A stretch of DNA of 11,144 nt from CAZFAP01 sp964516325 (GCA_964516325.1 CAZFAP010000164.1:1-11144), one strand, 5' to 3'; positions 1 to 7,605 are shown, numbered from the stretch's first letter. Numbers and translations: made by a program. Notes: a model not told the origin generated them from the sequence alone.

Positions 1-2
1 AG

Positions 3-506
3 GTTCTCAACTCAAGCGTGCCTACCTACTCGTGTATCCAGTTCTGGACAGGAGGCGGCGAAGAGAACACTACCAGGGACCCCCGGTTTGTGGACTCGAA
101 CGGAGCGGATGATGATCCAGCCACTTTTGAGGACAACGACTATCACCTCGATAGTCATTCTCCGTGCATAGACACCGGCAAGAACGAAGCCTGGATGACT
201 GGCGCCTTTGACCTCGACGGAAATCCCCGCATCCTCTTGGGAGTTACTTCTGCAACAGTGGACATGGGGGCGTACGAATTCGGAGCTCCTTTCATCTTCG
301 CCATTGTCAGCATTCAACCGCAGGGCGCGGCCGGCACTCAGCTCACCTGGAGCAGCCGCTCGGGCGATACCTACACAATCTGGTCTTGCGCTGACCTTGT
401 GACGGCCCAGTGGAGCGAGGAGGGAACGGTCACCTCCCAGGGAGAGACCACCGCCTGGACTGACCCTGACACGACGGCTGCCCGGAAGTTCTACAGAATC
501 GAGTGA
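3..506 (+). CDS. Right-handed parallel beta-helix / choice-of-anchor Q surface protein, 3' end only
   Basis: Only the last 167 codons are present. The frame is open from the window edge, so the start lies upstream. The first residues (PTYSCIQFWTGGGEEN) match the loop that closes a beta-helix module in the two paralogues here (PTYSCIEDWTGGGEGN near 11070-11115). Then come a DPRFVD element, the closing motif SPCIDTG, and DLDGNPRILLG...TVDMGAYEF, the signature of choice-of-anchor Q proteins. The last ~70 residues are a separate beta-rich domain (LTWSSR, TYTIWS, TAWTD, RKFYRIE) also found at the end of the 961-2514 product. No LPXTG, PEP-CTERM or transmembrane anchor is visible at the C-terminus. 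The protein is probably secreted or on the cell surface; its ligand is unknown. The family call is firm, the function is not known. Confidence 0.85.
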   Translation, partial: VLNSSVPTYSCIQFWTGGGEENTTRDPRFVDSNGADDDPATFEDNDYHLDSHSPCIDTGKNEAWMTGAFDLDGNPRILLGVTSATVDMGAYEFGAPFIFAIVSIQPQGAAGTQLTWSSRSGDTYTIWSCADLVTAQWSEEGTVTSQGETTAWTDPDTTAARKFYRIE

Positions 507-604
507 AGTGAGACGTACCCTTTTGAACGTGCTTGAACAGCCGCCCCGCCGCATGGCTGAAGTTCTGCGTACCCTGAGGCAGACCAGCCGGCGGAAGGTG
601 TCGC

Positions 605-626
605 CAAGAACCGAGAAAAGTTCTTG
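605..626. promoter_or_regulatory. Perfect dyad CAAGAAC-N8-GTTCTTG, operator-like
   Basis: The arms CAAGAAC (605-611) and GTTCTTG (620-626) are exact reverse complements separated by 8 bases. The right arm overlaps the -35-like TTGACC at 624-629, which is where a repressor would block RNA polymerase. No regulator can be named. It could also be a chance hairpin. Confidence 0.3.
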
Positions 627-653
627 ACCGTCTATATCCCCATGTGCTATTAG
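624..653 (+). promoter_or_regulatory. Candidate sigma70-type promoter for the 961-2514 gene
   Basis: A -35-like TTGACC (5 of 6 to TTGACA) at 624-629 is followed after 18 bases by TATTAG (4 of 6 to TATAAT) at 648-653. A TG one base before the -10 (645-646) gives an extended -10. Transcription would begin near 660. It is the only well-spaced pair I noticed in this gap, but the -10 is mediocre. Confidence 0.3.
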
Positions 654-948
654 CATCTTGGGTGTTTGGTCTTGGTGGAATTCTATGAGCCGCCTGGTGT
701 TCCCGACGTATAAATCGGTGGCAAGAAGGGGAGGACAAGTCACCTCGGGTCAGGAGGGGTGCTTATGTCGCCCCGCGGGGGGGGATCATGTCAGTCAGGA
801 TGGTCCTTTGGAGATTGTTGTTCGTTCCCTTTCCACGCCGCAAGAGTGCCCCAACAAAGACGATATGTGTCAGAACCTGTGGGACGTCAACCTCGGGGCG
901 CATCAGGTGCTTACACGTGCAAGCAAAAAGGACGGACTTCTGAACGAG

Positions 949-954
949 AGGAGG
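949..954 (+). promoter_or_regulatory. Shine-Dalgarno AGGAGG deciding the start at 961
   Basis: AGGAGG lies 6 bases before the ATG at 961. The encoded protein then begins with a classic signal peptide (MRKILSLLSILLV). This fixes the start at 961 although the frame stays open further upstream. Confidence 0.85.
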
Positions 955-960
955 GCAAAA

Positions 961-2514
961 ATGCGAAAGATTCTCAGTCTGCTAAGCATCCTGTTGGTGA
1001 CGTGCGTTTCGCGGGGAATCCCCGCCGCAACGTGGTACGTGGACTGTTCTCTCCTCGCCTCCGGTGATGGGACCTCCTGGCAGAGCGCCTTCAAGGCAAT
1101 CCAGGAGGGCATTGATGTCGCCTCACAGGGGGACACCGTCATCGTCGGCAAAGGTACCTATGTCGAGAACATTCTCTTCTGGGGCAGGAACATCGTCCTT
1201 CGCAGCACCGCCCCAACCGATCCCGCCGTCGTCGCCAGCACAATCATTGACGGCGATCAAGCCGGCTCCGTGGTGACGTTTTCCGGAACAGAGGACGAGA
1301 CCTGCATGCTATCGGGCTTCACAATACGCAATGGAGAAGCTGAGGATGGCGGGGCAATTTGGGGAGGCGACGGGGAGAAATCCGCGCACGCCACGATAGA
1401 GCATAATGTCATCTCAGGTAACCACTCGGGTCGCGCCTTGGCTTTTTGCGCGGGCATCATCCAGCACAACGTTGTCTGCGCCAACTCAGGCGGGTATGCG
1501 TTATCGCATTGCCCCGGCCTGATCCAATACAACACGATAGCCGGCAATTCCGGCGGCGGGCTGGCTTCCTGCAATGGCACTATCCAGTACAACACCATCT
1601 CGGGCAACTCGAGCATTCGGGGCGGCGGTCTGATTGATTGCGACGGGGTGATTCAAAACAACACCATAACTCGCAATTCGGCAGGCGGCTTCGCTGACAG
1701 CAGCGGAGGTGGGTTAGCTGAATGCGACGGAACCATTCAAAACAACCGCATCTCCGAGAACTGGGCAGAATGGAGCGGCGGCGGACTATCTGCCTGCGGG
1801 GGCAAGATTCTCGGCAATGTTATCGTCGGGAACAGACTCTATCTGACGTCTCCTCCTGATCCCGACCTCGGCGGTCGCGGCGGAGGACTGTACGGATGCA
1901 ACGGCGTCATTTCCAATAACACCATCATTGGCAACTCCGCCACCTACGAGGGTGCGTATTGCTCCTGCAAGGGGACGATCACGAACTGCATCGTTTGGGA
2001 AAATAGCTCGATCTCTCTTTTGGAGTTCTGTGAGTCAAGCGACCCGAATTATTCCTGCATCCAGGGCTTGGTGCCCGGCGGCATAGGCAACATTCACATG
2101 CATCCGTTGTTTGTTAACCCGGACGGGCCGGACAACGATCCCAAGACGTACGAGGACAACGACTACCGTCTCTTAGAGCCTTCGCCGTGCATTGATACCG
2201 GGAAGAATGAGGATTGGATGTCGCAGGCCCTTGACCTCGATGGCAATCCGCGGATCGTCGGCGAAAGGGTGGACATGGGGGCCTACGAGTGGCGCTCCAA
2301 GGTTACCGGCATCAAGATGCTGGCCGCTGGCGAGTTTCAGCTTACTTGGTTCAGCCGCTTCGAAGCCACTTACACCGTCTGGTCTTGGTCTGAGCCATAT
2401 GGCGGCAGGATGTGGATCGAAGAGGCGACAGTCTCATCCGCAGGCGAGCGGACCACCTGGACCGACCTCAACCCGACGTCAACGCGCAAGTTTTACAGAA
2501 TCCAAATCTGGTGA
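961..2514 (+). CDS. Secreted right-handed parallel beta-helix repeat protein (choice-of-anchor Q type)
   Basis: This is a 517-residue secreted protein of unknown ligand. Residues 1 to about 23 form a signal peptide (basic MRK, then a hydrophobic run, PAA before TWYVD). A Cys at 15 (LVTC) only loosely resembles a lipobox. Residues 24-140 are the N-terminal cap: TWYVD, SGDGTSW, AFKAIQEGID, GDTVIVGKGTY, TIIDG and the GFTIRNG element. About nine beta-helix coils follow from residue 146, spaced 20-34 residues, with I-x-N/Y-N-x-I and a recurrent Cys just before each coil. The last coil ends NCIVWEN. Residues 408-444 carry SPCIDTG...DLDGNPR...VDMGAYEW. Residues 447-517 form the beta-rich C-terminal domain shared with the product of 3-506. 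It is a paralogue of the gene at 8044; by analogy with the family it may bind or cleave polysaccharide, but no lyase active site can be pointed to. Confidence 0.9.
   Translation: MRKILSLLSILLVTCVSRGIPAATWYVDCSLLASGDGTSWQSAFKAIQEGIDVASQGDTVIVGKGTYVENILFWGRNIVLRSTAPTDPAVVASTIIDGDQAGSVVTFSGTEDETCMLSGFTIRNGEAEDGGAIWGGDGEKSAHATIEHNVISGNHSGRALAFCAGIIQHNVVCANSGGYALSHCPGLIQYNTIAGNSGGGLASCNGTIQYNTISGNSSIRGGGLIDCDGVIQNNTITRNSAGGFADSSGGGLAECDGTIQNNRISENWAEWSGGGLSACGGKILGNVIVGNRLYLTSPPDPDLGGRGGGLYGCNGVISNNTIIGNSATYEGAYCSCKGTITNCIVWENSSISLLEFCESSDPNYSCIQGLVPGGIGNIHMHPLFVNPDGPDNDPKTYEDNDYRLLEPSPCIDTGKNEDWMSQALDLDGNPRIVGERVDMGAYEWRSKVTGIKMLAAGEFQLTWFSRFEATYTVWSWSEPYGGRMWIEEATVSSAGERTTWTDLNPTSTRKFYRIQIW
1396..2001 (+). 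repeat. Nine beta-helix coil repeats within the 961-2514 gene
   Basis: The codon for the coil's first Ile or equivalent occurs at 1396, 1459, 1522, 1582, 1651, 1735, 1807, 1909 and 1978. Spacings are 60-72 nt apart from insertions giving 84 and 102. Each coil reads roughly [TV]-I-x-[NY]-N-x-I-x-x-N, then a Gly-rich GGGL turn and a Cys. The repeats are diverged at the DNA level, so they are structural repeats and not recent tandem duplications. Confidence 0.85.
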
Positions 2515-2890
2515 GAGGCACTCCACGGAATCTGCCCCGGCCGCGACTGCGGCCAGCGCCCGAGGCATCATCTTCCATGGCGCGACTTTGACCGCCAGGC
2601 TTTCTGAGTTGAGGGATATTAGCGACGGGGACCGCAGTGCCCCCACCACGACCGAGGGCGGGCGTAGTCACGTGACCCATGCCCCGACCTTTGCCCGTAA
2701 TCTGGTCGAACCAACCGACGGAGCTCTGATTCCACCTCGACCTCAGAGCGGCCGGCAGAATCCGCCAGGAATGGCGTGTTTTACGAGCCCAGCCCGGTTC
2801 CTGAACCTTGCGGACAGCCTTTCGATCACGCATAGAACTCCTTGGTGGAAGTTTGCTCTCCTGGTATGATTCTGGCAGAGTGCAAGGGCT
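2515..2890. other. Intergenic region downstream of the second beta-helix gene
   Basis: This 376-base gap has no convincing gene on either strand. A hairpin GGCCGC-GACT-GCGGCC lies at 2539-2554, 25 bases after the stop. It lacks a following T-run, so it is not a standard intrinsic terminator, though it could stabilise the mRNA end. A 10-bp palindrome GTCACGTGAC is at 2667-2676. A promoter-like pair at 2842-2870 precedes the next gene. Confidence 0.5.
2842..2870 (+). promoter_or_regulatory. Candidate extended -10 promoter for the membrane protein gene
   Basis: TATGAT (5 of 6 to TATAAT) at 2865-2870 is preceded by TGG, giving the extended TGn-TATGAT. TTGGTG, a weak -35, sits 17 bases upstream at 2842-2847. 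Transcription would start near 2877, only ~14 nt before the TTG at 2891. That short leader is the main doubt and would suit a slightly later start codon. Confidence 0.4.
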
Positions 2891-5341
2891 TTGACGCGGG
2901 CCGAACAGAATGTGTGCTATCTGGGACCTGCCTTGATCTCGGTAACTGTCGCGATTTTCGTTATGTCCGCATCGGTGCTTGCCTATGAGGTGGCGCTGAT
3001 GCGCATCTTCTCCATCACGCACTGGCATCACCTCGCTTACATGGTCATCAGCGTTGCGCTGCTCGGCTTCGGCGCCAGCGGGACTTTCCTAACGCTCTTT
3101 CAGAAATCCGTCAGAAAACGCCCCCAACTTTTTTTCCTGCTATTCTGTCTGGTGTTCCCTGTTTCCCTGATCACCTGCCTCTCTCTGAGCCAGACCATCC
3201 CCTTCAACCTCTTTGTCCTCATTCGCGACTGGCATCAATTCGTGTATCTGTTCCTCTATTACCTCTGCTTCTTCGTGCCGTTCTTCTTTGGAGCAACCTG
3301 CATCGGGATTGCCTTTCTGACATTCGATAAGAACATCCCGATCCTCTACGGAGCTAACCTCCTCGGCTCGGGGGTTGGCGCGCTCGGCGTCATCGGCTTG
3401 CTCTACATTCTTTCGCCAACCTCGGTCGTGCGAGCAATCTCCCTGGCTTCCCTGATCGCGCCCATTCTTTCTGGCGCCCGGTTACGTCGGCGGGGACTGG
3501 TGGGAGCGATCTGCTTGTCTGGGATAGTTGGCGTTCTTGTCGCTGTTTTCCCCTTGAGGCTTTCCATCTCTCAATACAAAACTCTCAGCATACTCCGCGG
3601 CTCCGTCGGCACGAGAATCCTCCACACCGAGTCGAGTCCTCTGAGCCGGATTGACGTCGTGGATAGCCCCGCCATCAAATTCGATCCCGCCCCCGGACTC
3701 AGCTTCGCATTTCAAGGAGAAATCCCCCCCGTGCGAGGAATTGTCGTTGACGCCGATTCCGTGACCGTCATGACCAACATCGGCGGCAATATCGAAAACG
3801 CCCGATACCTCGATTACACGACCCAAGCTCTCCCCTATCATCTTGTCAAGAATCCAAGTGTCGCGGTTCTCGGAGCGGGCGGCGGCTCCGGCGTCCTTCT
3901 TGGGCTGCTTCACAATGCGAAAAGCATCACCGCTGTTGAGCTGGACCCGAAGATCATTCGGTTGGTGAAGGAAAAGTACAAAGACTTCTGTGGCGGAATC
4001 TATTCCCTGCCGCAGGTCGAAGTTGTCGCGGCTGACGGGCGAGGCTTCATGGAATCGTCGAAAGAGGACTTCGACATCATCGAGGTCTCTCTCATGGGTT
4101 CCTCCGCGGCCTCCGCCGCAGGCGTCTATGCTCTTTCAGAGGACTACCTTCACACGGTCGAGGCTTTCGCGACTTATCGTCGGCATCTCACCGAGGACGG
4201 GGTTCTATCCATCACCAACTGGATTCAGTTCCCGCCCCGCGACAACATTAAGGCATTTGATACCGCCATCGCCGCTTTATATGGCATCGGCATGAAGCGC
4301 GGTTGGGAGAGCCACCTCGTATTTATCCGGAGCTGGAAAACCGGAACGATTCTCGTCAAGAGGTCACCGTTCACGGAAGGTGAAATTGAAGCGGTGCGGA
4401 AGTTCTGCGAAGAGAGGTCCTTCGACGTTGACTATTATCCTGGGATCAAAAAGGAAGAAACCAACCGGTTCAACATTCTTTCCGACCCGCAGCGCCCCGG
4501 CACGCCTGAGCCTCTCTACTACAACGCCTGCATGTCCCTCCTTTTCGACGACGGAGGGCGTCTCTACCGCGATTATCTTTTCAACGTCCTTCCCGCAACA
4601 GACGACAGCCCGTATTTCTTCCATTTCTTCAGATGGAAATCCCTCCGCCCGCTTCTCAAGATGATGGGAAGACAATGGGCGCCGTGGGGATACGTGCTTG
4701 TCATCGCGACCCTCGTCCAGGCGGCGCTTGCCAGCATTATGCTTATTGTCCTTCCGCTCCTCTTCCTCCGAAAGAAGCAGCCCGCCGCCAGGAAAGCCCG
4801 CCGCCTCGTTTACTTCTTCTGCCTCGGCATCGGCTTCATGTTCCTTGAGATGTCCTTCATTCAGAAATTCATCCTTTTCCTCCGCCACCCGATTTATTCA
4901 ATCGTCGTCGTGATTTCGTCTTTCCTCATCTTTTCCGGGCTTGGAAGCCTTTACGCAAAGCGCTTCATGAGCCGCGTAGCTCAGAGACGTGCTCGGCGCC
5001 GGACTCCGTTTACGGCGATCGTGGTCATATCCCTGGTCTATCTCGTGGGATTGTGGGCAATCTTTTCCGCATTATCGTCTCTCAGCACAACTGGCAGAAT
5101 CCTCGCTTCGATTGTTCTTCTCGCCCCGCTCGCTTTCTTCATGGGAATCCCGTTTGCGTTCGGGTTACAGAAGGTCTCCGATACCTCTCCCGGTCTCGTG
5201 CCCTGGTGCTGGGGAATCAACGGGTGCGCATCCGTCCTCAGCGCTGTTCTGGCAACTACGCTGGCGATGTCTTTTGGGTTCGCAGTCGTTATGATCGCTG
5301 CGATTGTCCTTTACATGACAGCAGGCTTGGTTGGGACGTGA
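2891..5341 (+). CDS. Polytopic membrane protein with central spermidine-synthase-like domain
   Basis: The product has 816 residues in three parts. Residues 1 to ~205 contain about six hydrophobic helices. Residues ~215-590 form a soluble Rossmann-type domain like spermidine synthase: G328-AGGGS-G334 is the S-adenosyl-methionine-type glycine loop, E350-LD follows the second strand, and AADGRGF at 380-386 is the next acidic motif. Residues ~600-816 hold about seven helices, with the family-typical GIGFMFLEMSFIQKFILFL and PWCWGINGCASVLSAVLA. This matches proteins annotated as fused MFS/spermidine synthase. At the position where aminopropyltransferases carry the catalytic acids (usually D-x-x-DP) it has FDIIEVSLMGSS (394-405), so spermidine synthesis is doubtful. 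Substrate and reaction are unknown. TTG at 2891 is the first start after the stop at 2867; GTG 2912 or ATG 2963 are alternatives, the latter cutting into the first helix. Confidence 0.85.
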   Translation: MTRAEQNVCYLGPALISVTVAIFVMSASVLAYEVALMRIFSITHWHHLAYMVISVALLGFGASGTFLTLFQKSVRKRPQLFFLLFCLVFPVSLITCLSLSQTIPFNLFVLIRDWHQFVYLFLYYLCFFVPFFFGATCIGIAFLTFDKNIPILYGANLLGSGVGALGVIGLLYILSPTSVVRAISLASLIAPILSGARLRRRGLVGAICLSGIVGVLVAVFPLRLSISQYKTLSILRGSVGTRILHTESSPLSRIDVVDSPAIKFDPAPGLSFAFQGEIPPVRGIVVDADSVTVMTNIGGNIENARYLDYTTQALPYHLVKNPSVAVLGAGGGSGVLLGLLHNAKSITAVELDPKIIRLVKEKYKDFCGGIYSLPQVEVVAADGRGFMESSKEDFDIIEVSLMGSSAASAAGVYALSEDYLHTVEAFATYRRHLTEDGVLSITNWIQFPPRDNIKAFDTAIAALYGIGMKRGWESHLVFIRSWKTGTILVKRSPFTEGEIEAVRKFCEERSFDVDYYPGIKKEETNRFNILSDPQRPGTPEPLYYNACMSLLFDDGGRLYRDYLFNVLPATDDSPYFFHFFRWKSLRPLLKMMGRQWAPWGYVLVIATLVQAALASIMLIVLPLLFLRKKQPAARKARRLVYFFCLGIGFMFLEMSFIQKFILFLRHPIYSIVVVISSFLIFSGLGSLYAKRFMSRVAQRRARRRTPFTAIVVISLVYLVGLWAIFSALSSLSTTGRILASIVLLAPLAFFMGIPFAFGLQKVSDTSPGLVPWCWGINGCASVLSAVLATTLAMSFGFAVVMIAAIVLYMTAGLVGT

Positions 5342-5417
5342 TAGAATTTCCCCGGCTCATCCTCGTCGTTCAGCTCGCGGATGGAAGTGCCACGACCACA
5401 ACAAAGCCGACACCAAA

Positions 5418-6107
5418 ATGTGCCTTGATGACATTCGGACGGGAAAAAAGCAAAGGCGCAAGGAGCCTTTAGAACAAATCATCGAGCTTCTGGAGCGAGA
5501 ATACGGCGTTCCGCGCCGCTCCCGCCGCAGCGACGTCCTCGAAAGCCTCATCGTGACCATCCTCTCCCAGAACACGAACGACATCAACCGCGACAAGGCG
5601 TACGCGAAGCTCAGGGAGCGTTTCACGTCATGGCAGGAGATTCACGATGCGCCGGAAAAGGACATCGCGGAAGCGATTCGGGTAGGCGGGCTGGCGAATA
5701 TCAAAAGCAAGCGAATCAAGGAGATTCTCCATTCGATAAGAGAGGAGCGGGGGAGCTTCGACCTGTCGTTTCTCCGCAATCTCTCGTCGGAAGAGGCGGA
5801 GAAGGCGCTCCTTTCTTACAAAGGCGTCGGGCTGAAGACCGCCAAAGTCGTCCTCATGTTCTCCCTGGGAAAGAACGTCTTCCCTGTGGACACTCACATC
5901 CATCGCCTCTCCAAGCGCCTTGGCTTCGTCCGCGAAAACGCGACCCGCGAAAAGACACATCAGATCATGGGCGAGCTCGTGCCCCCCGAGAAAATGTATC
6001 CCTTCCACCTCAACCTGATTTCCCACGGTCGAAAAATCTGCACCGCCCGCAACCCCCGCTGCCCGATCTGCGTCCTTGAGCGCCTCTGCCCGAAAATCGG
6101 CATCTAA
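5418..6107 (+). CDS. nth: Endonuclease III-type DNA glycosylase/AP lyase
   Basis: The 229-residue product is of normal length for the endonuclease III family, which excises oxidised pyrimidines and nicks abasic sites in base excision repair. The N-terminal ILSQNTND segment is the damage-recognition helix. The helix-hairpin-helix YKGVGLKTAK contains K140, the expected Schiff-base lysine, and VDTHIHR holds D158. The K-D spacing of 18 equals that of E. coli Nth (K120, D138). The C-terminus carries C208-x6-C215-x2-C218-x5-C224, the [4Fe-4S] ligand pattern, so the enzyme looks intact. SQNTND in place of SAQATD suggests a subfamily distinct from E. coli Nth, so its lesion range may differ. The start is the ATG at 5418; its ribosome binding site is poor. 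A TTG at 5331 overlapping the upstream stop codon would add 29 residues of unlikely sequence. With a gap of 76 bases it may share a transcript with the membrane protein gene. Confidence 0.92.
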   Translation: MCLDDIRTGKKQRRKEPLEQIIELLEREYGVPRRSRRSDVLESLIVTILSQNTNDINRDKAYAKLRERFTSWQEIHDAPEKDIAEAIRVGGLANIKSKRIKEILHSIREERGSFDLSFLRNLSSEEAEKALLSYKGVGLKTAKVVLMFSLGKNVFPVDTHIHRLSKRLGFVRENATREKTHQIMGELVPPEKMYPFHLNLISHGRKICTARNPRCPICVLERLCPKIGI

Positions 6108-6109
6108 CT

Positions 6110-6146
6110 CCCTTTTCTCCGCGATCTCTGCGCTCTCCGCGGTGAA
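6110..6146 (-). repeat. CGGAGA/CGCAGAG-type intergenic repeat, copy A (inverted)
   Basis: Read on the minus strand, this copy begins TTCACCGCGGAGAGCGCAGA and continues with GATCGCGGAGA and an A/G-rich tail. GCGGAGA or GCAGAGA recurs every 10-11 bases. It pairs with copy B at 6278-6312 in the opposite orientation. Elements with this kind of repeating CGGAGA word occur between genes of various environmental bacteria. I do not know an official name. Confidence 0.55.
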
Positions 6147-6277
6147 ATCCGCATGGCGTCTCTGCCTGTTGGCGAGAGAACACGGAATCCGGGTCCTGCC
6201 CACAAAACGAGCGCCGTGCGGCCGGGATTTTCATGGTCTCCGGGTGAACGAAGTTCATAAGGGACTGCGGTCAAATC

Positions 6278-6312
6278 TTCACCACCGAGGCCGCGGAGAA
6301 CGCAGAGGGGGA
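6278..6312 (+). repeat. CGGAGA/CGCAGAG-type intergenic repeat, copy B
   Basis: Read on the plus strand it starts TTCACCACCGAGGCCGCGGA and continues GAACGCAGAGGGGGA. It shares TTCACC, GCGGAGA and CGCAGAG in the same order as copy A on the minus strand. It ends 10 bases before the dinB stop codon, in a place where a repeat could act on 3' mRNA ends. Confidence 0.55.
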
Positions 6313-6322
6313 ACCACCGCTG

Positions 6323-7495
6323 CTATGGCGGCGATTTGACGACCCGGAGGGAATCGAAGCCATACTTGTCCCTGACTTTGTCCACGCTCCGATAAAAGCC
6401 TTTGAGTCTGTCGGTCTTCTCCTCATCGAAGAACTTCTCCTGCCACGCAGTCGAGCAGAAATTCGATAGGCAAACGCCCAGCAACCTGACCCTTCCTCTT
6501 CTCGTATAGGCTCTTCGGAACAGCTCCTCCACGCACCGGTAGATTTTCTTATCGAGGTCCGTCCCCTCCCGCAACGTCAGAGACCGCGTCACCGTCGAGA
6601 AATCGGAATATCTCAATTTCAGCGCAATCGTTCTCGCCTGAAGCTTCTCCTCCCGTAGCGACTTGGCCGTTCGCTCAACCAGCCAGAACAGCGTCGAGAA
6701 AATCAGCTTCCGATCAATCGTGTCCTCGTTGAACGTGGTCTCCCGGCTGATGGATTTTGGCGCGGAAGGCTCGCTGATGACGGGCGAGGAATCAATCCCG
6801 TTGGCGCTCTCGTGGAGCGCCAGCCCCCATTTCCCGAACGTCCTCACCAACAAGTCCTTCTCGACCTTCGCGAGCATCCCCACTGTCCGCACCCCATACG
6901 AGGTCAACTTCTCCTTCACTTTCTCCCCTACCCCGGGCAGCCTCTCAATGGAAAGCGTCGCCAGAAAAACTCTCTCATATCCGGGGAAAACCATGAGGAT
7001 TCCGTTCGGCTTCGCGCAATCTGATGCGACTTTGGCAATGAGCTTGTTCGTGCCGATTCCTATGGAGGCGTTCAGCCGAAGCCGACTTCTTATCTCGTCT
7101 TTAATTCTCTGAGCCGCGCCAAAAGTGTGCCCGTACAATCTCCTGAATCCGGTCAGGTCGAGATAGGCTTCGTCAATCGAGACCATCTCAATGTCCGGCG
7201 TGTATTTCGAGAGGATTCTGAAGAGCTTCCGCGAGACGACGGTGTATCTCTCGTAGTTGCCTTCTATGAAAATCGCCTGCGGGCACAGCTTCTTCGCCTG
7301 CGAAAGCGCCATGCCGGAATGAACCCCGAACTTCCTCGCCTCGTAGGAAGCCGCCGAGACCACTCCTCTCCCATTCGGATTACCGCCGACAATCACCGGC
7401 TTGCCGCGGAGGGTCGGATTCAGGCTCTCCTCGATCGAGACGAAGAACGCATCCATGTCCACATGAAGGACTTCCCTATGTCGGTCAGTTTTCAT
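6323..7495 (-). CDS. dinB: DNA polymerase IV (Y-family translesion polymerase)
   Basis: The 390-residue product copies past DNA lesions with low fidelity. All Y-family landmarks are present: HVDMDAFF at 11-18 (metal ligand D13, steric gate F18), the fingers motif YEARKFG at 51-57, and SIDEAYLD at 106-113 with catalytic D108 and E109. The helix-hairpin-helix region lies around 185-205 (RLPGVGEKV), and the little-finger domain begins near 247 (KSISRETTF). QEKFF at 352-356 is in the position where many family members have a QLSLF-like sliding-clamp motif. The final residues are not the QLVLGL tail of E. coli. The start at 7495 is set by the proximity of HVDMD; no good Shine-Dalgarno precedes it. 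It converges on nth and is divergent from the large gene at 8044. Confidence 0.95.
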   Translation of the reverse strand: MKTDRHREVLHVDMDAFFVSIEESLNPTLRGKPVIVGGNPNGRGVVSAASYEARKFGVHSGMALSQAKKLCPQAIFIEGNYERYTVVSRKLFRILSKYTPDIEMVSIDEAYLDLTGFRRLYGHTFGAAQRIKDEIRSRLRLNASIGIGTNKLIAKVASDCAKPNGILMVFPGYERVFLATLSIERLPGVGEKVKEKLTSYGVRTVGMLAKVEKDLLVRTFGKWGLALHESANGIDSSPVISEPSAPKSISRETTFNEDTIDRKLIFSTLFWLVERTAKSLREEKLQARTIALKLRYSDFSTVTRSLTLREGTDLDKKIYRCVEELFRRAYTRRGRVRLLGVCLSNFCSTAWQEKFFDEEKTDRLKGFYRSVDKVRDKYGFDSLRVVKSPP

Positions 7496-7566
7496 GGTTC
7501 TGGTTCAACACTCGAGAACCGCATTTCGGGGAGAATCAAAGCCCCGGAGCACTCGCTTCCACAGAA

Positions 7567-7598
7567 GGTATAGTGCCCACATAACGACCTCAAGTCAA
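7567..7598 (-). promoter_or_regulatory. Weak candidate promoter for dinB
   Basis: On the minus strand, TTGACT (7598-7593; 5 of 6 to the -35 consensus) precedes TATACC (7572-7567; 4 of 6) with a 20-base spacer, longer than ideal. An overlapping TTGAGG gives a 15-base spacer. Transcription would begin about 65 bases before the dinB start codon. Confidence 0.25.
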
Positions 7599-7605
7599 GG
7601 AAAAT

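Larger units (their letters stand above)
507..960. other. Intergenic region between two beta-helix genes
   Basis: This 454-base gap has no convincing gene. It holds a perfect 7-bp dyad (605-626) overlapping a promoter-like pair (624-653), a GC palindrome with a G run (771-784), and the ribosome binding site for the next gene (949-954). No intrinsic terminator with a U-tract follows the stop at 504-506. If the promoter is real, the next gene has a leader of about 300 nt. Confidence 0.6.
6108..6322. other. Convergent intergenic region between nth and dinB
   Basis: Both flanking genes end here (stops at 6105-6107 and 6323-6325). The gap carries two inverted copies of a CGGAGA/CGCAGAG-rich element near its ends. 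I see no gene and no T-tract terminator for either gene. Confidence 0.6.

Noticed and set aside
658..960. In-frame extension of the 961-2514 gene by 101 codons upstream.
   Set aside because: The extension has no signal or domain character. The ATG at 961 has AGGAGG in front and begins a signal peptide.
765..1067. An open frame starting at ATG 765 with an AGGAGGGG just upstream.
   Set aside because: It runs out of frame into the start of the beta-helix gene and its protein looks like random GC-rich translation. The Shine-Dalgarno match is the only support.
2539..2554. Hairpin GGCCGC-GACT-GCGGCC after the second beta-helix gene as a terminator.
   Set aside because: No T-run follows the stem, so there is no evidence for intrinsic termination.
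2588..2622. TTGACC ... TATTAG pair resembling the candidate promoter at 624-653.
   Set aside because: The spacer is 23 bases, too long for a standard promoter, and the surrounding sequence is not homologous to the upstream region.
2667..2676. Palindrome GTCACGTGAC.
   Set aside because: A single 10-bp palindrome far from any promoter element; it can occur by chance.
5331..5417. TTG start for nth overlapping the stop of the membrane protein gene.
   Set aside because: It adds 29 residues with no resemblance to the endonuclease III N-terminus; the ATG at 5418 gives a normal family length.
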